From assembly GCA_016292135.1 (NCBI GenBank), contig JAEFAZ010000005.1:124001-188000 (forward strand): DNA of 64,000 bases, written 5' to 3'. A program made the position numbers and the translations under genes. Positions 41,003 through 49,099 of the stretch are shown here, one piece after another. This DNA comes from Saccharofermentans sp. Its GTDB lineage: Bacteria; Bacillota; Clostridia; Saccharofermentanales; Saccharofermentanaceae. A model generated the notes under the pieces. That model was given only the letters and a program-made list of their open reading frames with translations, was not told the DNA's origin and made no database searches. How positions within the stretch are numbered: position 1 is the first letter of the stretch; the number at the start of each line of letters is the position of its first letter.

Positions 41003-42657
41003 GCAGCCGGGGGCTGCCCTATGTCATCAAGATACCTGTAAGTTACACTGTTGAGTTTCTTGTTGTCAGTACCGGCATGCTCATAGAGGACCTTGAAGAA
41101 ATCCGTCTGGTCTGCATTTTTGAATGCATACTGCTTTACATAGTCGCGGATGATCTTATAGAATTCTTCACGGCCCAATGCATCCTCCATGTCGATCATC
41201 ATCTCCTTGCCGAAAAAATACACTCCGGCAGTATAGACCGATCTGTTGGGGAAATCGTAAAACGATCTGTTGATCGGAACATAACCTGTCTCTGCCATCG
41301 ATCTTCTGAATTCCTCATCCGATTCATAATCATCGAAATTAGCCACTCTGCGCAGATCGTCATTCCAATCGGGGTGAGCTGAGCAACTGTAGACATATTC
41401 CGTATAAGATGCGAAAGACTCATCCAGCCAGGGCTGCAGACCGGAATTGCTTCCTACGATACCCATGAACCACTGATGACCGATCTCGTGAGACACAACA
41501 GTCTCAACCCTTGATACGATATAGGACTCAATGTCTTCCTCAGATGAGTCCACCGGGTAATCCTTGCATATGATCACAAGATTAGGATACTCCATACCGC
41601 CTGCGTCGATCGGCGCGAGGATGACTTCGAGATCCTCATAGGGATAGATACCGAAAGCGGAATTAAAGGCCTTCAGCGATTCGACCGATGCCCTAAGCGA
41701 TTCATCAGCCATACGCTTGTATTCAGCAGGATGATCCTCTTCCGTATATGCTACACGGATATGCGTGTCTTCATAGTCTCCTTCGACTGTCACAAAATCC
41801 TCACTTCCGCAGAAAACAAAATCCCTTACGCAATCAGCATGGATCGTGATGGTCTTGCTGCCTGAATCCTTGGTCTCACCCTTTTCGAGACCTGTCGAAA
41901 GGATCACCATTTCTTCCGGCACGGTAAGCCTTACATCATAATCGGATATCTCGGAGAAGAAACACTCACCGGCACTGTAGAATCTTTCATGAGACCAGCC
42001 GTCCTTAGTGTATTCAGCCAGGATCGGATAGAAGTTCGTTACATTGTAGACTCCGTCCTGATAACCGTAGCGGTCGGCGACCGACGGGATGGCCGCAACG
42101 AAATCATATGACAAAGTCATCTTCTCGCCGGGATTTAACGCCGATGCAAGAGGAAGCCATACTACGGAAACATCCTGATCCCTTGTCATCTCTATAGCAG
42201 CGTTGTTCCTGCCGTCGATTATATTGCTTATCTCGGTGACTGCGCCGTTGGTCTTGACCCCGGCGTCATAGCCGACATTCTCAGGATCCTTGTAAAGGCT
42301 CGAATAATCCCTGAGACAGAGCTTGTCCCAGGCTTCTTCCGAATCGTTATAGAAATCGAACACCACGTGTCCGCCGATGTTCTTCGCAGCAGTATCGAAC
42401 TTTAATTCCATGTCATAGTGATAGCGCTGATCCCGGGGCTTGAATTCGATCGCGCCCTCCTTCTTCGGGGCAGTGCTTTCCGCAGTAGTTTCCGAAGTCT
42501 CATCAGGCTTTGAGGTCACGGCTTTAGTTACGGAACTTTCTGCCGAAGCTGAAGCAGTATCAGAAGTTTCTGCCGTCTCCTGCGGTCTGCATGCCGCAGC
42601 GGAAAACATCACGGATGCCGCCAGACAAAGCGCAGCAATACGTATGGTCTTATTCAT
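40999..42657 (-). CDS. M1-family metallopeptidase lipoprotein (paralogue)
   Basis: A 552-residue paralogue of the 38131-39759 protein, with the same order: lipobox AAAC (Cys23), Ser/Thr/Glu spacer (about 25-70), M1-like beta domain and catalytic domain. Motifs are GGMEYPNLVIICKD, SHEIGHQWFMG, and WLDESFASYTE. Shared blocks such as IVGSNSG and YNVTNFYPILAEY show recent common origin. The ATG at 42657 follows AGGAGG; the longer upstream reading (from 42756) lacks a signal peptide and is rejected. Both enzymes probably act on external peptides. Confidence 0.9.
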   Translation of the reverse strand: MNKTIRIAALCLAASVMFSAAACRPQETAETSDTASASAESSVTKAVTSKPDETSETTAESTAPKKEGAIEFKPRDQRYHYDMELKFDTAAKNIGGHVVFDFYNDSEEAWDKLCLRDYSSLYKDPENVGYDAGVKTNGAVTEISNIIDGRNNAAIEMTRDQDVSVVWLPLASALNPGEKMTLSYDFVAAIPSVADRYGYQDGVYNVTNFYPILAEYTKDGWSHERFYSAGECFFSEISDYDVRLTVPEEMVILSTGLEKGETKDSGSKTITIHADCVRDFVFCGSEDFVTVEGDYEDTHIRVAYTEEDHPAEYKRMADESLRASVESLKAFNSAFGIYPYEDLEVILAPIDAGGMEYPNLVIICKDYPVDSSEEDIESYIVSRVETVVSHEIGHQWFMGIVGSNSGLQPWLDESFASYTEYVYSCSAHPDWNDDLRRVANFDDYESDEEFRRSMAETGYVPINRSFYDFPNRSVYTAGVYFFGKEMMIDMEDALGREEFYKIIRDYVKQYAFKNADQTDFFKVLYEHAGTDNKKLNSVTYRYLDDIGQPPAA

Positions 42658-42807
42658 AAAAGCCTCCTGTTTATGTGTATATGAATATTTTAAAACAAGA
42701 AGTGAAAAAGATTTCTCCAAAAAAGGGCAATCCAAGGGCATCCCCCTTCCTTTCAAGATCAGGGAAACTCACTGTTTAGCAGGCTTTCCGATGCGGACCG
42801 CATGTTA

Positions 42808-42813
42808 TATAAT
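42808..42813 (+). promoter_or_regulatory. -10 directly before the kinase gene (candidate leaderless start)
   Basis: A perfect TATAAT ends seven bases before the A of the kinase ATG at 42820. Transcription would then start at or very near the start codon. No ribosome binding site is visible. Confidence 0.5.
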
Positions 42814-42819
42814 CAAATC

Positions 42820-43854
42820 ATGACGGACCCGAGATTTTTCAAGGAACTGCACTCATTCGAAGATGCTGATCAAAGCCTGGTGATCAACGAGATCACGGGT
42901 GATGTCGGAGTGCTCAAAAAACTCAGTCATTACAGCGAAGAAGTCTACGACGAACTCTCGAAGCTTAAATCCTGCCATATACCGAAGATATACTGCCACG
43001 GGCGTTTTGAAGATTATGCCGGCGGCAGTTACATAGTTATCGAGGAACACATCAGCGGCACTACTCTGGAAGATTACCTTCTGAACAACAAGCCTTCCTT
43101 CAAGGAGCGCATGAGGATCTTTAACGAGATCGCTGACGGGCTTATAGAGCTTCACGGGCTCCGCAAGCCGGTGATACACCGCGACATAAAGATGTCGAAC
43201 ATCATGATCACAAGCCAGGGCAACGTTGTGATCGTTGATTTCGATGCGGCCAAGATCGCTGATCCGAAGCAATCAAGGGACACCACGCTCATAGGGACCG
43301 AGGGATATGCCGCGCCCGAGCAGTACGGATTCGGACCGTCGGATCAGAGGACTGATATCTACGCATTCGGCAAGCTCGTGGAAAAGATGTTCCCCGATTC
43401 TCCAAAGATGCAGAAGATCGCCGGGCACGCGACCAACATGGATCCGAAGCACAGGTTCCAGACCGTGAAGGCGATGAAAAACTATAACGTGGATCTAAAG
43501 CACTCGATACTGCCTCCGCCGGGCTTCAGGACCGGAAACATCGGCAAGGCGGTTTTCTCTCTCGTGGTATATGCTTACTTTATCTATTTCGTTATCACGT
43601 TCGGAGCACCTGATACCCCGCTCCTGTTTAATATCATTTACAAGATCCTGCTCGTCATGATCTTCCTGATAGAGCTCGATCTCTTCTGTGACTGGGTGCA
43701 CATTTTCTCAAAGCTCCCCTTCGTCCTTCATCACAAGCTCCCGGTCAGGATCCTCGCCAAGATCGTATGGGGCGTTCTTCTGGCGTTTACCGTCACGATC
43801 GTTTTTCTCATCTCCATGGCCCTGCTCATTTATCCTTTTACTGACGGAAATTAA
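42820..43854 (+). CDS. Membrane Ser/Thr protein kinase
   Basis: A 344-residue Hanks-type kinase. Catalytic motifs are VIHRDIKMSN (Asp122, Asn127), IVDFDAAK (140-142, DFD in place of the usual DFG) and GYAAPEQY (APE 165-167). The N-terminal glycine loop is poorly conserved, though VLKKL may supply the Lys. Three hydrophobic segments follow (about 240-262, 272-292, 318-340), and no extracellular sensor domain is present. The ATG at 42820 is preferred to 42802, which would lie inside the -10. The target is unknown, and the signal is probably sensed through the membrane region. It is separate from the downstream importer operon. Confidence 0.85.
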   Translation: MTDPRFFKELHSFEDADQSLVINEITGDVGVLKKLSHYSEEVYDELSKLKSCHIPKIYCHGRFEDYAGGSYIVIEEHISGTTLEDYLLNNKPSFKERMRIFNEIADGLIELHGLRKPVIHRDIKMSNIMITSQGNVVIVDFDAAKIADPKQSRDTTLIGTEGYAAPEQYGFGPSDQRTDIYAFGKLVEKMFPDSPKMQKIAGHATNMDPKHRFQTVKAMKNYNVDLKHSILPPPGFRTGNIGKAVFSLVVYAYFIYFVITFGAPDTPLLFNIIYKILLVMIFLIELDLFCDWVHIFSKLPFVLHHKLPVRILAKIVWGVLLAFTVTIVFLISMALLIYPFTDGN

Positions 43855-43864
43855 CATTCAACCG

Positions 43865-43873
43865 TGGTATAAT
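43865..43873 (+). promoter_or_regulatory. Extended -10 promoter of the ABC importer operon
   Basis: TGGTATAAT just after the kinase stop, 35 bases before the lipoprotein start. No -35 of good quality and no riboswitch fit in the gap. Confidence 0.7.
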
Positions 43874-43907
43874 CACTCCGTATCAAACAGTTAGGAGATA
43901 AAAGAAA

Positions 43908-44867
43908 ATGATCAAGACACGTAAGTTGATTTCAGTGGTACTTATCGTATCCTTCTTGGCTGCCGCCCTTGCGGGATGTCAGACCGTAACACCCGTTGTC
44001 AAGCCCGACGCTGACAGGGCCGGCAATCCGATCAAGATACCCGACAAGATCGAAAAGATAGTTTCCTTAAATCCCGCTATCACACAGACACTCATCGATA
44101 TGGGACTTCAGGACAAGATCGTTGCGATCGACGAATACTCTGCTGAATACAAAGACAAGCTGCCCGCTGATGTTGCAGTTTATTCGCTCGACACTCCCGA
44201 CCAGGAGAGCATAATCGCATTGAAGCCTGACATCATGTTCACTTCCGGCATGCTCTATGTCGGCGGTACAAACCCTTATCAGACAGTTTCCGATGCAGGC
44301 ATCTGCATCGCTGATATCCCCTCATCCACTTCCATCTCAGGGATCATCCAGGACATCATATTCGTAGGATCCTGCGTCGGCACTCCCGAGAACGCCGCGA
44401 AGATCATTTCCGAAATGGAATATAAGATCTCACAGATCAGCAAGACCGCGTCTACGATAAAGGAAGAAGACAAGAAGACAGTTGCCTTCCTCCTCTCCGT
44501 ACCCGATGACAACTATCCCACGGTATATTCCGTCGGCAAGTCGACCTTCATCGATGACATGATCAACCTCCTCGGTGCAAAGAATGCTTTCGGCGATCAG
44601 GAAAGCTGGCTCTCACTCAGTGAAGAAGCTGTCATCCAGGCAGATCCCGACATCATCTTACACTCAGTATCTTATGTTCCCGATGCTGACAAGGCTCTCG
44701 CCGCAAGACCCGGCTGGGATGCCATCAAGGCAGTCAAGGACGGCAACATCTTCTACATCGACGAGAATGCCAGCAACCGTCCCAATGCTCATATCGTAGA
44801 AGCTCTGGAAGAGATGGCAAAGGCCATCTATCCCGAATACTATGCAGCGCTCGATAAGGCAGCATAA
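43908..44867 (+). CDS. ABC importer substrate-binding lipoprotein (BtuF-like)
   Basis: A 319-residue class III binding protein of the BtuF/FecB group. Signal peptide and lipobox LAGC (Cys25) precede two domains linked by a rigid helix (about residues 150-170). Blocks such as IVSLNPAITQTLIDMGLQDKIVAIDEY and SLKPDIMFTSG-type text resemble BtuF. The ligand is a corrinoid or a siderophore; the downstream MetF/MetH genes favour corrinoid. GGAGAT precedes the ATG. Its 3' end overlaps the permease gene by 26 bases. Confidence 0.9.
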   Translation: MIKTRKLISVVLIVSFLAAALAGCQTVTPVVKPDADRAGNPIKIPDKIEKIVSLNPAITQTLIDMGLQDKIVAIDEYSAEYKDKLPADVAVYSLDTPDQESIIALKPDIMFTSGMLYVGGTNPYQTVSDAGICIADIPSSTSISGIIQDIIFVGSCVGTPENAAKIISEMEYKISQISKTASTIKEEDKKTVAFLLSVPDDNYPTVYSVGKSTFIDDMINLLGAKNAFGDQESWLSLSEEAVIQADPDIILHSVSYVPDADKALAARPGWDAIKAVKDGNIFYIDENASNRPNAHIVEALEEMAKAIYPEYYAALDKAA

Positions 44868-45885
44868 GAATAATATCATTCCGGTAGTAATATCGGTTCT
44901 TGCCGCTCTCACAGCTCTCGTGATATGCACGGGGCTTGGGAGCGTCAGCATTAATGCGGCTGATTCGGTCAGGATAGTCGCACACAAGCTTTTCGGAACG
45001 GATCTTACGGATTCCATAAACGAAGGCATGGCAGCCATCCTCTGGGATATAAGGATACCCAGAGTGATAACGGCTTTCGCCTGCGGTGCGGCTCTGTCTG
45101 TATCGGGCGTCGTGATGCAGTCGGTACTCCGTAACCCCCTTGCATCTTCCTACACTCTAGGTGTGTCTTCAGGCGCATCCCTGGGTGTCGTCATCATCAT
45201 GGTGTCAGGCATCACGGTCCCGCTGCTGGGTTCGCTCCTGATGCCGCTTACCGGATTCATATTCGGCTTTTTAACCGTCCTTGCCGCACTGGCTCTCTCT
45301 CAGATCCTTGATAAGCACGGTAGATCCGATACCATAGTCCTCATAGGAATGGTCCTTTCCCTCTTCCTCAATGCGGTCGTAACTTTCGTAAGCCAGTTCT
45401 TCCCCGACCACAGATCAAGGATAGCCCTGTGGCTGACGGGATCTTTCTCGGGACGCAACATCAACCACGCGGCCGTAATGGTTGCAGTAACGCTTGTATC
45501 CGTCATCCTCCTCATGTTCTTCTCGAAAGAGCTCGACATCATGACCTTCGGCGATGAACAGGGCCTGTCAATGGGCGTTGAGGTCAAGAGGGTAAGAAAC
45601 ATCGTTCTCGCGATAACAGCCCTGCTCACGGGCGTCGCCGTATGTCTTTCGGGCATCATCGGCTTCATAGACCTTATCGCGCCGCATGTCGTAAGGAGAG
45701 TCGTCGGCAGCAGGAACCGTATAGTCCTCCCCATGGCAGCAATATGGGGCGGCATATTCATGGCGATGGCGGACATGGTCTCAAGGACCGTCCTTGCTCC
45801 GCGTGAGATCGCGGTCGGTGCGGTAACGGCCATAATCGGAGCACCCTTTTTCGCGTATATCTATTTCGCAAGGAGGAAACACTGA
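44842..45885 (+). CDS. ABC importer permease (BtuC/FecD-like)
   Basis: A 347-residue permease of the FecCD/BtuC family, which has ten membrane helices and works as a dimer. Family features visible are IRIPRVITAFACGAALSVSG near residues 70-90, the VLRNPLASSYTLGVSSGA loop, and GIIGFIDLIAPHVVRRVVG near 270 (the coupling helix). Its start lies inside the end of the binding-protein gene, and its stop overlaps the ATPase start by one base, so the three genes are tightly coupled. Ligand as for the binding protein. Confidence 0.95.
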   Translation: MQRSIRQHKNNIIPVVISVLAALTALVICTGLGSVSINAADSVRIVAHKLFGTDLTDSINEGMAAILWDIRIPRVITAFACGAALSVSGVVMQSVLRNPLASSYTLGVSSGASLGVVIIMVSGITVPLLGSLLMPLTGFIFGFLTVLAALALSQILDKHGRSDTIVLIGMVLSLFLNAVVTFVSQFFPDHRSRIALWLTGSFSGRNINHAAVMVAVTLVSVILLMFFSKELDIMTFGDEQGLSMGVEVKRVRNIVLAITALLTGVAVCLSGIIGFIDLIAPHVVRRVVGSRNRIVLPMAAIWGGIFMAMADMVSRTVLAPREIAVGAVTAIIGAPFFAYIYFARRKH

Positions 45886-46646
45886 TGGGTAATGTGATCC
45901 TTCTTGAAAACGTATGCGCAGGCTATGGCGGCGGAGACGTTCTGCACAACATAAACCTTGCCATAGAAGAAGGCACGAAAGTCGCAATAGCAGGACCCAA
46001 CGGATGCGGCAAGACTACGCTCCTCCGGGCCCTCATAGGCGCGGTCCCTTCCACAGGCAGCATAAAGATCCTGGATAAGGACCTGAAAGACCTGCCCAGA
46101 AGAAAGATCGCAGGCTCCCTTTCACTTCTGTCTCAATATCAGGAAAACTCCTTCGAGTTCACCGTAAGAGAGACTGTCGAACTCGGCTGCTATGCTCAGG
46201 GCAGCGTGACAGGCATAGATGACATACTCGAAAAGACGGGCCTTACGGACCTTGCGGAAACTCCCGTATCGACTTTGTCCGGAGGACAGAAACAACGGGT
46301 CTTCCTCGCAAGGACTCTCGCCCAGAAGACGCCAGTCATGCTCCTCGACGAACCCATGAACCATCTCGACATCAAATACATAAAAGAGATCTCGGACCTT
46401 CTGACCGAATGGTCTGAGGGAACGACTCTTATGCCTGACGGAAGAGAAGTCAGAAACACCCTGATAGGTGTCTGGCACGATCTTTCAATGGCGCGCATTA
46501 TGTCCGATACCGCGGTATTCTTAAAAGAAGGAAAGCAGGTCCTGACAGAAAAGACTGCCTCTGTCGATTACAGAAAGGTCCTTGAAGAGGTCTACGGCAT
46601 GGATGTCTATGGTCACATGCAGGGCATGAGCGAACTTTGGAGATAA
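45885..46646 (+). CDS. ABC importer ATP-binding protein (BtuD/FecE-like)
   Basis: A 253-residue ATPase with Walker A GPNGCGKTT (about 37-45), Q-loop LSQYQE, signature LSGGQKQRVFLA (about 134-145), Walker B MLLDEPMNHLD and the H-loop in WHDLSMA. It completes the importer. The AAGGAGG before the ATG lies inside the permease gene. A lipase-like gene follows after three bases. Confidence 0.95.
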   Translation: MGNVILLENVCAGYGGGDVLHNINLAIEEGTKVAIAGPNGCGKTTLLRALIGAVPSTGSIKILDKDLKDLPRRKIAGSLSLLSQYQENSFEFTVRETVELGCYAQGSVTGIDDILEKTGLTDLAETPVSTLSGGQKQRVFLARTLAQKTPVMLLDEPMNHLDIKYIKEISDLLTEWSEGTTLMPDGREVRNTLIGVWHDLSMARIMSDTAVFLKEGKQVLTEKTASVDYRKVLEEVYGMDVYGHMQGMSELWR

Positions 46647-46649
46647 GGT

Positions 46650-47459
46650 ATGAGCAGACTTAAGTTTCCGATCCTGCTGGTCCACGGAATGGGATTCCGT
46701 GACCGCAAACATATCAACTACTGGGGCCGTATCCCGAAGGTCCTGGCTGAAGAAGGCAACCTGATATTCTACGGCAACCAGGATGCCAACGGATCCGTCG
46801 TGACCAACGGCGAATATCTGGCCGCAAGGATAAGAAAGCTCGCTGAAGAAAACAATATAGAGAAATTCAACGTTATCGCCCACTCCAAAGGCGGTCTCGA
46901 CATAAGATATGCGATCTCCACTTTAAAGATCAACGATCTCATCGCATCGGTTACGACGATCAATTCGCCGCACAACGGTTCCGTTACTTTGGATCACCTC
47001 CTCAAGTTCCCTAAGATCCTCTTAAAGTTCGGCAGCAAGTTCTGGGATATCGGACTTTGGATCGGCGGAGACCGGAAGCCCGATACCTTCAAGACGATCA
47101 TGGATATGAGGACGGCTGATTCGGCCGAGTTCAACAGGATGAATCCCGATGATCCCGGAATCTACTACCAGAGCTACGCTTTCTCCTGCAAGAAGGTTAC
47201 CAGTGACATGGGCCTGTGGTTTACGAATCTCGTAGTCAGGCACTACGAGGGCGAGAACGACGGCCTTCTCGCGGAAAGAGCTGTAAGATGGACCAATTTC
47301 AGAGGTCACTTCAGGAGCGCTACTAACCGCGGCATATCCCATTTCGACCAGGTCGATTTCAGGAGAAGGCCCTTAAGCCGCAAGAAACTCGAAGGGATCA
47401 CCGACATCACGGACTTCTACCGTGACCTGGTAAGGGAACTTGAGACGATGGGTTTCTGA
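46650..47459 (+). CDS. Alpha/beta-hydrolase, lipase-like
   Basis: A 269-residue alpha/beta hydrolase resembling triacylglycerol lipase/acyltransferase family members. The oxyanion HG motif is in LVHGMGF (11-17), and the nucleophile elbow is AHSKGG with Ser79 (the family has GHSxGG, here Ala for Gly). A catalytic His is likely in ISHFDQV near the end. No signal peptide is visible, so it is cytoplasmic. It is three bases after the ABC ATPase, an unusual neighbour for a B12 importer. Its substrate is unknown; a lipid ester or the ester of an imported cofactor are possibilities. Confidence 0.82.
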   Translation: MSRLKFPILLVHGMGFRDRKHINYWGRIPKVLAEEGNLIFYGNQDANGSVVTNGEYLAARIRKLAEENNIEKFNVIAHSKGGLDIRYAISTLKINDLIASVTTINSPHNGSVTLDHLLKFPKILLKFGSKFWDIGLWIGGDRKPDTFKTIMDMRTADSAEFNRMNPDDPGIYYQSYAFSCKKVTSDMGLWFTNLVVRHYEGENDGLLAERAVRWTNFRGHFRSATNRGISHFDQVDFRRRPLSRKKLEGITDITDFYRDLVRELETMGF

Positions 47460-47463
47460 TAAA

Positions 47464-47472
47464 TGATATAAT
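47464..47472 (+). promoter_or_regulatory. Extended -10 promoter of metF
   Basis: TGATATAAT, 36 bases before the metF ATG. It gives metF and the MetH reactivation gene their own transcript. The short gap contains no SAM or B12 riboswitch. Confidence 0.7.
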
Positions 47473-47507
47473 GGATAAACTTACATAATTATGAGAGGGG
47501 AACTTAT

Positions 47508-48371
47508 ATGACGGTAAAACAGATATTGAAAGATAATGAGGTGACGGTCTCATTCGAGGTCTTCCCTCCCAAGACGGATGACAAGTTCGCATCCGTAGAG
47601 CAAGCTTCCATGGAGATCGCTTCGTTAAAGCCTCACTTCATGTCGGTCACTTACGGAGCAGGCGGAGGAACCTCAGCCAATACCGCTGAACTCGCGACTA
47701 GGATCCAGGATAAGTACAACACTCCCGTCATCGCCCATCTTACCTGCGTATCGTCCACCAGAGAAACGGTCGCAGAGCGTATCGCCGACTATCAGAAGCG
47801 CGGCATAAAGAACATAATGGCCCTCCGCGGAGATATCCCCAAGGAAGGGCGCCTTGCATTCGACTATAACTACGCATCGGAACTGATAAGGGACATCAAG
47901 GAACTGGCTCCTGAGATATGTATCGGCGGAGCATGCTATCCCGAAGGACACATAGAATGTGCAAGGCAGTCCGATGACATCATCCATCTCAAAGAGAAGG
48001 TTGACGCGGGTTGTGACTTCCTTACCACACAGATGTTTTTCGATAACAATACACTCTATAATTTCCTCTACAGGATCCGCGAGGCAGGGATAACGGTGCC
48101 CGTAATCGCAGGCATAATGCCCATCACGAACGCGCGCCAGGTCGACCGCTCCATCGCGATGTCGGGAGCCACGATCCCCCAGCGTTTCAGGACCATGGTG
48201 GACAGGTTCGGCCATGACCCCGCCAAGATGGAACAGGCCGGCGTTATCTACGCGACCGAGCAGATAATAGATCTCATCGCCAACAACGTGAACCATATCC
48301 ATATCTACACCATGAATAAGCCCCATATCGCAGCCGGCATCATGGATTCGCTGTCGAATATAATCTCATGA
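47508..48371 (+). CDS. metF: Methylenetetrahydrofolate reductase
   Basis: MetF reduces 5,10-methylene-THF to 5-methyl-THF, the methyl donor for methionine synthase, with FAD. The 287 residues fit the bacterial family. Visible signatures are VSFEVFPPKTD near residue 13 (catalytic Glu), TYGAGGGTS, the AHLTCVSSTRE strand and NIMALRGDIPKEG. GAGAGGGG precedes the ATG. The next gene overlaps by four bases. The following MetH-related genes place it in the methionine methylation branch. Confidence 0.95.
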   Translation: MTVKQILKDNEVTVSFEVFPPKTDDKFASVEQASMEIASLKPHFMSVTYGAGGGTSANTAELATRIQDKYNTPVIAHLTCVSSTRETVAERIADYQKRGIKNIMALRGDIPKEGRLAFDYNYASELIRDIKELAPEICIGGACYPEGHIECARQSDDIIHLKEKVDAGCDFLTTQMFFDNNTLYNFLYRIREAGITVPVIAGIMPITNARQVDRSIAMSGATIPQRFRTMVDRFGHDPAKMEQAGVIYATEQIIDLIANNVNHIHIYTMNKPHIAAGIMDSLSNIIS

Positions 48372-49027
48372 AGATAGTACCTCCCCTGAAAGAAATAGAA
48401 AGATACCTGGGCTACCGCGGGATAAGACCCGACGATCAGGTAAAAGAGACCATCGAGGACGCTGTCGCCGAGATGATCCCCGTCATGACCCCGCGCTCCG
48501 TCCATAAGATCTTTGATATAGACTATCTCGGTGAGGACCGGATAGAATTTGCAGGTCTCACGATAAGATCCGATGGGCTTGCAAGGAACCTCGCGGGATG
48601 CGACAAGGTCATAATGGCGGCCTTCACCGTCGGCATAGGCGTTGACAGGCTCATCAGAAGATATGAGAGGTCCGACATCATGCGGGCCGCCATCCTTCAG
48701 GCAGCAGGCGCCGCCGCAGTCGAAGAATATTGTGACATCATCAACGAACAGATAAGATGCTATGCGGAGGCTACAGGTCACGCTCTGAAGCCCCGCTATT
48801 CCCCGGGCTACGGTGATCTCCCCCTAGATCTTCAGAAAGATTTCGAGCGTATCCTCGGCATGAACAAGACCTGCGGGATCTCACTCACCGATTCCCTCCT
48901 CATGATCCCTTCAAAGTCAGTCACTGCCTTCATCGGCATGATCCCCTCATCTGAGCACGTGCCCGAGTCCCACGATAACTGTGAGGAGTGTTCCCTCTAC
49001 GGCAAGTGCGGCTTCAGCAAGAGCTGA
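48368..49027 (+). CDS. Stand-alone MetH reactivation domain protein
   Basis: A 219-residue protein matching the C-terminal AdoMet-binding domain of B12-dependent methionine synthase. The hallmark is RYSPGYGDLPLDLQ (RxSPGYG, about 144-157), which binds AdoMet during reductive reactivation of cob(II)alamin. An upstream helix-rich region (YEDRIEFAGLTIRS-like) matches the domain start. The downstream MetH lacks this domain, so the two together make a split enzyme. A C-terminal pair of Cys clusters (DNCEECSLYGKCGF) is an addition that could bind a metal or accept electrons. Confidence 0.9.
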   Translation: MKIVPPLKEIERYLGYRGIRPDDQVKETIEDAVAEMIPVMTPRSVHKIFDIDYLGEDRIEFAGLTIRSDGLARNLAGCDKVIMAAFTVGIGVDRLIRRYERSDIMRAAILQAAGAAAVEEYCDIINEQIRCYAEATGHALKPRYSPGYGDLPLDLQKDFERILGMNKTCGISLTDSLLMIPSKSVTAFIGMIPSSEHVPESHDNCEECSLYGKCGFSKS

Positions 49028-49058
49028 TAATCCTGCCGTTTTCACGTCTCTTTGAAAT

Positions 49059-49067
49059 TGATATAAT
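49059..49067 (+). promoter_or_regulatory. Extended -10 promoter of metH
   Basis: TGATATAAT before the metH ATG at 49100, with TTTGAA a few bases upstream. It has the same TGA-TATAAT form as the metF promoter. Confidence 0.7.
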
Positions 49068-49099
49068 AAGCGAAAAGTTTTTCCTCCGGAGATATTAAC

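Noticed and set aside
43855..43907. B12 riboswitch before the corrinoid importer
   Set aside because: Only 53 bases lie between the genes, too short for the roughly 200-base element; a plain extended -10 promoter explains the gap.
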